Assembly (NCBI GenBank): GCA_963743595.1
Contig: CAVURW010000044.1
Span: forward strand, 1-5,982
From: CAVURW01 sp963743595
Lineage (GTDB): Bacteria > Verrucomicrobiota > Verrucomicrobiia > Methylacidiphilales > UBA1321
Direction: 5' to 3'
Length of the DNA stretch: 5,982 bases
Part shown: piece by piece, positions 1-4,990 of the stretch
Numbering within the stretch: position 1 is the first letter of the stretch
Layout: every line of letters starts with the position of its first letter
Program-made: the position numbers and the translations under genes
Notes under the pieces: generated by a model
Databases searched by the model: none
What the model saw: the letters and a program-made list of their open reading frames with translations, nothing else
Told to the model about the DNA's origin: nothing

Positions 1-189
1 GTCTTAAATAAAGGCTGGCTGCATCAAGAAGCCAGGGATAGAGGATATGCGGGGGTTTTACAGGCCTCTTTTAAAGGCGACCAGTTTTCTTGGTCGGGCG
101 GGGATTGTCACCCCGCCGCCGCCTCCTGCGGCACCAATTCGGTCACCAGGGCAATCAAAGCTGCCTGCCAACTCAGAGTGCTCGAGTGA
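1..189 (+). CDS. Possible C-terminal end of an unrecognised protein
   Basis: An open frame enters from the left edge and runs about 62 codons to a TGA at 187-189. It has no start inside the window. The predicted end contains three cysteines in a stretch reading GGDCHPAAASCGTN and then AIKAACQLRVLE, which could suggest a small disulfide-bonded secreted domain, but I do not recognise a family. Against it, the middle is a GC-rich hairpin pair (97-132) that looks more like a non-coding repeat, and a 65-codon minus-strand frame covers the same DNA with no better support. It could be chance. No neighbour helps, since the gene to its right lies on the other strand. Confidence 0.25.
   Translation, partial: VLNKGWLHQEARDRGYAGVLQASFKGDQFSWSGGDCHPAAASCGTNSVTRAIKAACQLRVLE
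97..132. repeat. Two adjacent GC-rich hairpins (REP-like)
   Basis: GGCGGGG at 97-103 pairs perfectly with CCCCGCC at 111-117 around the 7-nt loop ATTGTCA. Immediately after it, GCCGC at 118-122 pairs with GCGGC at 128-132 around CTCCT. Neither hairpin is followed by a T-run on either strand, so an intrinsic terminator is unlikely. Paired compact GC hairpins between genes are typical of REP-type elements mobilised by Y1 (RAYT) transposases. That is an inference, as no transposase gene is in the window. Part of the first stem recurs at 1083-1098. Confidence 0.45.
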
Positions 190-323
190 AATGTCGATAA
201 AGGGGAGATGACGTCTGTCCAACTTTTCTGACGTAACCTGGGCATTCTCACTCAATTCCGTACGACCTCACTCCAAGATTAACCCACGATGTCAGTTTGG
301 TACTCAATACCTATAGATGATGT
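190..323. other. Gene-free stretch downstream of the second immunity gene
   Basis: Together with 1-189, this is about 320 bases without a confidently assigned gene. I see no tRNA-like structure, no convincing terminator and no recognisable protein. It is the 3' flank of the minus-strand cassette array, where further displaced toxin fragments might be expected. None is recognisable here. Confidence 0.4.
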
Positions 324-740
324 CTACCTGTTTAGAGTTTTGCTATTGTTAATATCAATGAGCCAACACTTAGCTAAGCCACACGCAATCAGCATGTCAT
401 GATGATTTTGGCAAACTAAAAAGCTATAAGCCACATCGGTTAGATAAAATTCGAATAGGGAGCATTTATCCAAGAGAACTCCAATTTTCTTGCTGTTAGA
501 GATAGAGAAGGTAGTTGGCTCATCCCATGGATTAAAGCACAAAAGAATTTCTGCGGGAAAGGGCATTTGATCTAAATACTCTGTTAAACGAGTCGTTTGA
601 ACGGAGTATTTGTCTGCTAACTGTTCCCAAAGCCAAACAGAGTCAGAATTCTTAGCTGAAAAATGCAACTTCAAGGCTTCAATCGTATTCGTATGAGGAA
701 GAGGCGCAATCGGGCAATCAACTGTCTTTGCTGCCTCCAA
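324..740 (-). CDS. Probable immunity protein for the type-47-like toxin module
   Basis: A predicted 138-residue soluble protein with no signal peptide or membrane segment, placed 34 nt after the stop of the orphan toxin module on the same strand. The inferred role is to bind and neutralise that toxin in the cytoplasm. Toxin-then-immunity order is the general rule in polymorphic-toxin loci. I do not recognise a named immunity family. Visible landmarks are ILLCFNPWDEPTTF around residues 66-79 and FEFYLTDVAYSFLVCQNHHD around 96-115, an aromatic- and acid-rich composition common in immunity proteins. The start is uncertain. The 740 codon is TTG, and the frame stays open upstream to a TAG at 768-770, reading SIKIFDEVLEAAK with ATA but no ATG, GTG or additional TTG. 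The DNA is visibly more AT-rich than the genes at the right of the window, consistent with transfer. Confidence 0.65.
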   Translation of the reverse strand: MEAAKTVDCPIAPLPHTNTIEALKLHFSAKNSDSVWLWEQLADKYSVQTTRLTEYLDQMPFPAEILLCFNPWDEPTTFSISNSKKIGVLLDKCSLFEFYLTDVAYSFLVCQNHHDMLIACGLAKCWLIDINNSKTLNR

Positions 741-774
741 AACTTCGTCAAATATTTTTATCGATGTCTATATC

Positions 775-1029
775 TTATTGCTGGTCGGTCGCATCTTTGG
801 AGCCCGATCTGTAGGCCGGGACTTCATCGACAATTATATGTCCTCTGACAGCCCCTTGATCTCGTTTTCCTGGGGTCTGGTAGCCCACGTGTGGTTCTGC
901 AGGACCCTCATCAAGATGGGCATTATCGATGTTCACCTCGCCACCTCCCGGCGCTCTCCATTCAACCGGAATGCTTTTGCCGTTTGCGTCGAGTCCCCAT
1001 CGTGTCACCGTGAAGTCGGCTCTGTTCAT
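775..1029 (-). CDS. Orphan toxin tip resembling polymorphic toxin type 47
   Basis: An 84-residue predicted product that looks like only the C-terminal toxin domain of a larger Rhs or similar effector. No YD repeats, Hint domain or secretion signal precede it. From memory, its pattern matches the type 47 polymorphic-toxin domain: GKSIPVEWRAPGGGEVNID (residues 17-35), then PHVGYQTPGKR (46-56) and GAVRGHIIVDEVP (59-71). His38, His47 and His64 are candidate active-site residues. The exact activity is not something I can state. The ATG at 1029 sits right against GGGGACAGGT with no proper Shine-Dalgarno spacing, and the frame is open upstream to a TGA at 1096-1098 with unrelated residues. The module may therefore be silent until recombined onto a delivery protein. 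Its partner immunity gene follows 34 nt later. Confidence 0.6.
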   Translation of the reverse strand: MNRADFTVTRWGLDANGKSIPVEWRAPGGGEVNIDNAHLDEGPAEPHVGYQTPGKRDQGAVRGHIIVDEVPAYRSGSKDATDQQ

Positions 1030-1030
1030 A

Positions 1031-1150
1031 CCTGTCCCCGTTTCCGTCCTCCCCAGCGGCGACCTGTTCCCTGTTCTCCAGATCGGGCGGGATTGTCAAT
1101 TGTCACTACCTTGCCGAGTTTTACTCGGTACCATCAACGATGCCTGTCCC
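1031..1150. repeat. Inter-cassette repeat segment with 8-bp flanking direct repeats
   Basis: Gene-free DNA between the two toxin/immunity cassettes. It is bracketed by the same octamer CCTGTCCC at 1031-1038 and 1143-1150, with a near-copy (CCTGTTCCC) at 1063-1071. Inside are a tandem TTGTCAA/TTGTCA at 1094-1106 and a small perfect hairpin, CCGAGT-TTT-ACTCGG, at 1114-1128. The run TCGGGCGGGATTGTCA (1083-1098) recurs with one extra G at 94-110. It could be a small non-autonomous mobile element, a REP-like cluster, or a recombination scar left when the second cassette was displaced. No coding content is recognisable. Confidence 0.4.
1114..1128. repeat. Short perfect hairpin
   Basis: CCGAGT (1114-1119) and ACTCGG (1123-1128) form a 6-bp stem with a TTT loop. 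There is no downstream T-run on either strand, so it is better read as part of the surrounding repeat than as a terminator. It lies about 55 bp past the stop of the first immunity gene, so a weak role in transcript 3'-end stability is possible. Confidence 0.35.
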
Positions 1151-1180
1151 TTTTGAATTCCTCTTTGTTTCTTCCCTCTC

Positions 1181-1519
1181 TCAATATCCTTCACCAGGCT
1201 GCCACGGCTCCTTCAGCAATACTTCGATCTCTCCTTTTATTAGATGTTCCCAGTATTTGAGAACTTTTGATTTGTCCACGCTTAACATGTGCAACGCGAT
1301 CCCCTCTTCATCTCCTTCGTATTTCTGGAGGATAATCAGTCCATGTGTAAACGCCGCCAACATGTATTGGATATCGTCGTTAAATACTGCTACTGAACGA
1401 CCTTCGTACTCTTTATATTCATTTGCGTGCGATAATTCGTCGTAGAGCGACGGTAAATTGTCGAGAGACTCGAAAGTGTCTCCAGACCCGTTTATATGAT
1501 TTACGTCGTATCTGTACAT
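1181..1519 (-). CDS. Probable immunity protein for the Rhs-tip nuclease toxin
   Basis: A predicted 112-residue acidic soluble protein beginning MYRYDVNHINGSGDTFESL and ending EVLLKEPWQPGEGY. It starts with ATG 19 nt after the toxin stop, so translation is probably coupled. Only a weak purine-rich AAAGAAAAG precedes the start. Position, size, acidity and strand all fit a cognate immunity protein that blocks a basic nuclease toxin in the cytoplasm. I do not recognise a specific immunity family, and the assignment rests on context. The central stretch RSVAVFNDDIQYMLAAFTHGLIILQKY (residues 41-67) would form a beta/alpha core. The gene appears intact although the toxin upstream is frameshifted from its delivery domain, as expected if immunity stays under selection after the weapon decays. 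Confidence 0.68.
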   Translation of the reverse strand: MYRYDVNHINGSGDTFESLDNLPSLYDELSHANEYKEYEGRSVAVFNDDIQYMLAAFTHGLIILQKYEGDEEGIALHMLSVDKSKVLKYWEHLIKGEIEVLLKEPWQPGEGY

Positions 1520-1538
1520 ATTTGCTTTTCTTTAGTTT

Positions 1539-1949
1539 TTATCTGGGGCACGGAGCACCAGCCGGTACAGCCCATTCTTTATATCCACCGGCCTTGTTTG
1601 GTAACGGGTGAAGCGCATCGTAATATGGTGAACCAGCGGTGTGTTGAGGTCTAGGCACAAGTTGCATTACCCCTGATTCGCCTCCTGCTTGAGCTGCAGT
1701 AGCATGTTGCCACGTGAAACCTTCTGGTGCTCTTCCCCAACCTCGCGGCTTTGGAACGTTCGATAAAAATCCTGGATCAGCAGCTTTTGCCGCTGCCAAC
1801 GCCTTATTTGCCTCAGCAAAGTGCTTGCCGTCTGTTACTCCCCATTTTGATTGTGGAAGTTGAGTTTGAAACCAAACTGAGTAAAAATCCGACTGATGAA
1901 CCGTAACACCCGTACTAGCGTCATAATAATCCGCATTGTGGACCAGCAC
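1539..1949 (-). CDS. C-terminal HNH/WHH-like nuclease toxin, frameshifted off the Rhs-Hint protein
   Basis: This frame begins inside the last Hint motif (VLVHN, written from a GTG at 1949) and continues as the toxin tip to a TAA at 1539-1541. Hint self-cleavage after VHN would release about 131 residues starting ADYYDAS. Key positions, numbered from the GTG, are W80-Q81-H82 in GFTWQHATAAQ, then VMQLVPRPQH (94-103) and a third histidine at 114 in DALHPL, followed by GGYKEWAVPAGAP. The W-x-H ... LVP ... H layout is that of HNH/Endo VII-type toxins of the WHH kind, which cut nucleic acid. The first histidine of WHH is glutamine here. In the intact ancestor this was the tip of the Rhs protein. 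As it stands, it is out of frame with the Hint domain by one base and probably not delivered. The cognate immunity gene follows directly. Confidence 0.7.
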   Translation of the reverse strand: MLVHNADYYDASTGVTVHQSDFYSVWFQTQLPQSKWGVTDGKHFAEANKALAAAKAADPGFLSNVPKPRGWGRAPEGFTWQHATAAQAGGESGVMQLVPRPQHTAGSPYYDALHPLPNKAGGYKEWAVPAGAPCPR

Positions 1950-3823
1950 TGGAATGTTCCATCCAAGACGAAGAACGTATGTGTACCCTCAATCGTTAGA
2001 TTGTAGGTCGAGCATAGAGTTGGTGATTCGACGGCAGAAACGACAACCGGTTCTTTCCCATCCGGCTCGAGCAACTTATCACCGGGTTGGAGGCTGTGGG
2101 CGAAGACCCAACCCCGATTTACAGTCCAGAACGGGTGTTCACCTGTGGCCAAAATCTCCGACACCTGATCGGTCTTGGGGTGCTTGGAACTGTAGGGTGT
2201 AGTTTGGTCTAAACTTAATTCTGTAACCCGAATATGTATGAATTGCTTCGTCCAATTATGATGAAGTTCAGTAACTGGCTTAATCTCAACTTTATGTGAC
2301 GTATTTGGCTCTTCGCACCGAACCAAATCGCCAACTCTGATGTCCTCAATTGGTTTAGAAGACCCGTCTCCCATCAGCACAAGTGTTCCAGGAGCAAAAC
2401 AAGTTCCATTCTTACATTGTAGCTGGCTTTTAGTACCAGGAGTAGTCGCAGCATTTTCCTCTAGCTTAAGACTATTAAACTCTGCTTCTCCAGCCTCTTC
2501 ATTACTTCGGAAGAACGATGCAAACCAATCACCAACTCGACCTAAACCTGACCTCTCAACTCCTTCCTCAGCTACGTTTTTAACGACATTTGACCCCCCA
2601 TCTGTCTCTACAGCGGTTGCGTCGGTAGCGATTGTGACGGCAGCGTTCAGGGGCCTGCCACCCTGGAGGTCGGCAGCAGCCTGCTGAAGATCCTTTGCCT
2701 GACTTTGTAGAAACTCGCCCGTGACTCGGGGCAGGCCCTTGCCTCCGGATACCGATTCAAAGGTAGATCTGAACCAGTCCTGGCCGGCCTGAACAGCGTC
2801 ACCTATTGGCTTGAAAAAGGACTCTACGTTATTGACATCAGCTGTGGCATCCAACCCCTCTGGATCGAAGGAGGTCCATGGATTCTGTCGGACGTAGGTA
2901 TATTCGTTAGGGCCGTCGATCATGCCCGCGGGGTCGCGGGTGATGAACGTATCGGTGAGAAGGTCGCGGTAGCGCATGCCTTCATCGAGGAGGCCTGTAG
3001 GATCTTCGTCTTTGGAGGAGGCTTTTTGGCGGTCGAGCGTGGAGCCGTTTTCGGCGGGGCGGGTGCCGAAGGCTTGGTACTGGGCCTGGTATGTCAAAGA
3101 ACCGGTGCTATTGGACTTGGTGACAATATCACCGCGCTTATTGGCATGAGTATTGCTGGGACCGGCGCTTCGTAAAGTGTAAAGAATGCCGCCGACCCCG
3201 CCGCCGTAATCGGAGCCGCGGATGTATTCCACCGTGGGTGTTTTGGCGCTGTTATCGTATTCTTGAACGCTGGTGCCGCCGCTGAAGACCAGAGCGGTGG
3301 AGACACCGCCTGCTTGGGTTTCGTCTCGAAGGATGCGGCGAGTGCGATAATCATAAGCATAATTATAGATGCCCGTTCCGTTCGGGCCTGTTTTCTTATT
3401 GAGAGTGATCAATCGATTTTCAGCATCGTACGTGTAGGTATCGCTAACAGAACCTTGGGTTTCATTGATTCGATTTCCATTGCGATCGTAGCTAAATGAC
3501 GCAACTAACGCCCCGGTTGTGTTCGTGATTTGATTGTCGCTGTTATAATTGTAAGTGACAACCGTAGCCGGATTGACACCAACCTGGACCGTCTTGATAC
3601 TCCGGTTATTGGCACTGTCATAGGTGTAACTCGTTGTGGTCGTTACATTACTTACAGTGGACGCTTCCGCTAGTAACCGATACACCCCATCATAACTATT
3701 CGTAATGGTCCGATTCTGGAGACCGCCGGTGTACGTTTCCGATACGGAACTGACGTTACTCGCCAAATCATAGGTGGTGGCGTCGGCGTAATCGAGCGAG
3801 CCGCCTTTGCTCGCCGTGGTCAT
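1835..3823 (-). CDS. Rhs/YD-repeat core with Hint domain (fragment of a polymorphic toxin)
   Basis: A 662-codon frame whose ATG is an internal methionine of a YD repeat, not a true start. Repeats are visible as YTYDSANNRS, SYDRNGNRI, YTYDAENRLI and YDYRTRRILRDE in the first 180 or so residues. The Rhs core follows at roughly 250-323 (GMRYRDLLTDTFITRDPAG, then TYVRQNPW and DPEGL). In complete proteins the repeats build a shell enclosing the toxin, and the core marks the boundary of the variable tip. After a linker, a Hint domain starts at Cys475 (CFAPGTLVLMGDGS). It continues with the block-B histidine in ATGEHPFW and the near-terminal block GTHTFFVLDG ending around residue 622. Beyond that the frame is wrong: about 40 residues of unrelated sequence replace the expected VLVHN and toxin, because one base appears to be missing near 1959-1960. 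Confidence 0.85.
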   Translation of the reverse strand: MTTASKGGSLDYADATTYDLASNVSSVSETYTGGLQNRTITNSYDGVYRLLAEASTVSNVTTTTSYTYDSANNRSIKTVQVGVNPATVVTYNYNSDNQITNTTGALVASFSYDRNGNRINETQGSVSDTYTYDAENRLITLNKKTGPNGTGIYNYAYDYRTRRILRDETQAGGVSTALVFSGGTSVQEYDNSAKTPTVEYIRGSDYGGGVGGILYTLRSAGPSNTHANKRGDIVTKSNSTGSLTYQAQYQAFGTRPAENGSTLDRQKASSKDEDPTGLLDEGMRYRDLLTDTFITRDPAGMIDGPNEYTYVRQNPWTSFDPEGLDATADVNNVESFFKPIGDAVQAGQDWFRSTFESVSGGKGLPRVTGEFLQSQAKDLQQAAADLQGGRPLNAAVTIATDATAVETDGGSNVVKNVAEEGVERSGLGRVGDWFASFFRSNEEAGEAEFNSLKLEENAATTPGTKSQLQCKNGTCFAPGTLVLMGDGSSKPIEDIRVGDLVRCEEPNTSHKVEIKPVTELHHNWTKQFIHIRVTELSLDQTTPYSSKHPKTDQVSEILATGEHPFWTVNRGWVFAHSLQPGDKLLEPDGKEPVVVSAVESPTLCSTYNLTIEGTHTFFVLDGTFQCWSTMRIIMTLVRVLRFISRIFTQFGFKLNFHNQNGE
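1959..1960 (-). other. Frameshift between the Hint domain and the toxin
   Basis: On the minus strand the Hint frame reads V-L-D-G-T-F-Q-C-W. Adding one base within GG/AACATT gives V-L-D-G-N-I-P-V-L-V-H-N-A, the expected end of a pretoxin Hint domain with the HN cleavage site. No slippery heptamer precedes the site, so programmed frameshifting is unlikely. A lost base in a G run (GGGAAC to GGAAC) would explain it. Confidence 0.75.
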
Positions 3824-3837
3824 GTTTGTGCTACGGT

Positions 3838-3945
3838 TCAGTGGAACGCGCGGTCATACACGGAATCACTTTCATTGCCTCGGGCGTCTATCGTGCCCAG
3901 CAGATTGCCGGCGGCATCGTACTTCGGGCCTGCCTCCAGTGCGGG
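3838..3945 (-). pseudogene. Upstream YD-repeat scrap of the Rhs gene
   Basis: This frame reads EAGPKYDAAGNLLGTIDARG and then SVYDRAF before a TGA at 3838-3840. The YDAAGNLL and DARGN words are classic Rhs repeat text. The following frame, read back from the ATG at 3823, gives LNRSTNM, so YDRAF plus LNRSTNM is the natural continuation if one base is restored near 3842-3846. Upstream of about 3945 the repeat pattern is lost. YNQDSD in another frame near 3960-3985 may be a further trace, but it is too short to trust. Confidence 0.65.
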
Positions 3946-4032
3946 CGCGTTCCGTCCAGTAGGTCGCTGTCTTGGTTGTACGGGGCGACTCAGGCAGGTC
4001 GGCAGCGCGAGGTCATTCCTCGCTCGATTTTC

Positions 4033-4060
4033 TTGCAAATCAAGATTTTCAATATATATT
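4033..4060 (+). promoter_or_regulatory. Candidate promoter for the membrane-protein gene
   Basis: TTGCAA at 4033-4038 and TATATT at 4055-4060 are separated by 16 bases, a reasonable -35/-10 pair. A transcript would start near 4067 and leave a leader of about 40 nt before the ATG at 4108. The -10 box lies inside the perfect palindrome, so a bound protein would block it. The match is by eye only, and AT-rich DNA gives chance hits. Confidence 0.4.
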
Positions 4061-4066
4061 GAAAAT
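4045..4066. promoter_or_regulatory. Perfect 22-bp AT-rich palindrome, likely operator
   Basis: ATTTTCAATAT at 4045-4055 is followed by its exact reverse complement, ATATTGAAAAT, at 4056-4066, with no spacer. Perfect, unspaced, AT-rich dyads of this size are typical binding sites for small dimeric winged-helix repressors (the ArsR group, for example), but no regulator gene is in the window. It sits 42 bp before the start codon at 4108 and overlaps the candidate -10. A smaller inverted repeat, TCTTG/CAAGA (4031-4035 and 4041-4045), abuts it. Confidence 0.55.
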
Positions 4067-4097
4067 ATAGAACGGAATGCCGCTCTCAACTCAACCC

Positions 4098-4102
4098 AAG
4101 GA
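4098..4102 (+). promoter_or_regulatory. Ribosome binding site
   Basis: AAGGA lies 5 nt before the ATG at 4108. It is the clearest Shine-Dalgarno match in the window and it supports this start over downstream alternatives. Confidence 0.7.
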
Positions 4103-4107
4103 AATCC

Positions 4108-4509
4108 ATGACCCCTATCGTTTGGACCTACATCGTTTATCTCTCCCTCTCCATCGTGCTCACCATCTGGGTGGCTAAAACTCTCCACCAAGGCGGGCGT
4201 ATCTTCCTCGTCGATAGCTTCCACGGAAACGAGCCCCTGGCCGATTCCGTGAATCACCTCCTGGTCGTTGGGTTTTACCTCATCAACCTCGGCTATGTCT
4301 GCATGGCACTGAAGGCTTATGAAGTCCCAGTCGATGTTCAAGGCGTCTTCGAAACCTTAAGCACCAAAATGGGCTGTGTCCTCTTGATCCTCGGCGCGAT
4401 GCATCTCTTCAACCTCTACGTGCTCTCCAAGATGCGCAGTCGGGCGATGCGCCGTAACGCGTTCCCGCCGATTCCTCCGGATGCCCAGGTGAACGTGATC
4501 AACAGCTAA
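4108..4509 (+). CDS. Conserved three-helix membrane protein of unknown function
   Basis: A predicted 133-residue integral inner-membrane protein. Hydrophobic segments lie at about residues 6-23 (WTYIVYLSLSIVLTIWVA), 51-68 (LLVVGFYLINLGYVCMAL) and 89-106 (GCVLLILGAMHLFNLYVL). A loop, GGRIFLVDSFHGNEPLADSV (29-48), contains the most family-like text, and the tail after 107 is basic and proline-rich. I recall similar short proteins annotated only as hypothetical membrane proteins. The biochemical role is unknown. It is followed after 24 nt by a DCC-family redox-like protein, and the two probably form an operon. A link to membrane-associated redox or thiol chemistry is possible but is inference. 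It is divergent from the Rhs remnant and unrelated to it. Confidence 0.8.
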   Translation: MTPIVWTYIVYLSLSIVLTIWVAKTLHQGGRIFLVDSFHGNEPLADSVNHLLVVGFYLINLGYVCMALKAYEVPVDVQGVFETLSTKMGCVLLILGAMHLFNLYVLSKMRSRAMRRNAFPPIPPDAQVNVINS

Positions 4510-4533
4510 TCGCGGCAAAACAAATACGAAAGA

Positions 4534-4947
4534 ATGGTAATGAAACGACTCTATGTTCTCTACGATGGCGAGTGTGGACTCTGCCAGCGGTGCAGACAGT
4601 GGATCCAAGCGCAGCCGGCCTACATTGAGCTTCGTTTCATTCCCTTGCAATCGCCGGAAGTCGGCTGCCGGTTCCCAGGGATCGAGTCCATCGATCTTCG
4701 GGCTAGGCTCGTCGTGATCAGTGACACCGGCGGGCTCTACCAAGGCCAGAATGCGTGGATCATGTGCCTATTCGCCCTGGAGGAATACCGGGAATGGGCG
4801 CAGCGTCTGGCGGAACCGGAGCTGCTGCCTTATGCAAAACTTGTGTGCGAATCGGTGTCAAAGAATCGATATAGCATTTCGAAGCTTTTACGACTATCAA
4901 CCGACAAGCTGAGCCGTCGCCTGAGCGACCTTCAGTACACGCGATGA
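4534..4947 (+). CDS. DCC-family (DUF393) thiol-disulfide oxidoreductase-like protein
   Basis: A predicted 137-residue soluble protein. It opens with the family signature LYDGECGLCQRC (residues 9-20), in which Asp11, Cys14 and Cys17 form the D-x-x-C-x-x-C motif that names the family, and Cys20 is an extra nearby cysteine. The fold is presumed thioredoxin-like and the two cysteines could act as a redox pair, but substrates are not established. The rest is typical: IELRFIPLQSPEV (31-43) and the QNAW region. The length is usual for the family. The ATG at 4534 is used, although a second ATG at 4540 is equally placed and no strong Shine-Dalgarno decides between them. It lies 24 nt after the membrane-protein gene and 43 nt before the ABC-F gene, all on one strand. 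Confidence 0.85.
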   Translation: MVMKRLYVLYDGECGLCQRCRQWIQAQPAYIELRFIPLQSPEVGCRFPGIESIDLRARLVVISDTGGLYQGQNAWIMCLFALEEYREWAQRLAEPELLPYAKLVCESVSKNRYSISKLLRLSTDKLSRRLSDLQYTR

Positions 4948-4990
4948 GGGCTGGTCAACCGGCGGAAGTTCCTGTAATTTCCCCGCTTCC

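Larger units (their letters stand above)
1539..3945 (-). pseudogene. Composite remnant of an Rhs-Hint-toxin effector
   Basis: Read together, three pieces in different frames reconstruct one polymorphic effector: a YD-repeat scrap (3945-3838), the YD-repeat/core/Hint frame (3823-1835, useful up to about 1960), and the Hint end plus toxin (1949-1539). Two single-base frame changes break it, near 3842-3846 and near 1959-1960. The N-terminal part expected in complete Rhs effectors (export or delivery domain and most of the repeat shell) is absent. Within about 80 bp upstream the DNA becomes the promoter region of a divergent gene. Natural decay is the simplest reading, but sequencing error at either frameshift cannot be excluded from the sequence alone. 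Confidence 0.65.

Noticed and set aside
58..255. 65-codon minus-strand frame
   Set aside because: A poly-glycine run comes from the GC-rich hairpin; no ribosome binding site or family features.
1114..1128. Intrinsic terminator
   Set aside because: The stem is only 6 bp and lacks a T-run on either strand.
778..1260. 160-codon plus-strand frame
   Set aside because: It lies antisense across the type-47-like toxin, the repeat segment and the end of an immunity gene; its composition (runs of S, L, P and R) shows no family features.
1940..1965. Programmed frameshift joining the Hint domain and toxin
   Set aside because: No slippery heptamer and no evident stimulatory structure; a lost base is the simpler explanation.
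1960..2399. Intein that splices within a housekeeping protein
   Set aside because: The Hint domain sits between an Rhs core and a toxin tip and matches the pretoxin type; there is no downstream extein of a housekeeping enzyme.
2340..2687. 115-codon plus-strand frame
   Set aside because: Antisense of the Rhs-Hint linker; no recognisable domain.
3838..4341. 167-codon minus-strand frame as a single gene
   Set aside because: Most of it is antisense to the well-supported membrane-protein gene; only its last 36 or so codons are Rhs-like, and these are listed as a pseudogene scrap.
4357..4743. 128-codon minus-strand frame
   Set aside because: Antisense across the membrane-protein and DCC genes, both of which have clear protein features on the plus strand.
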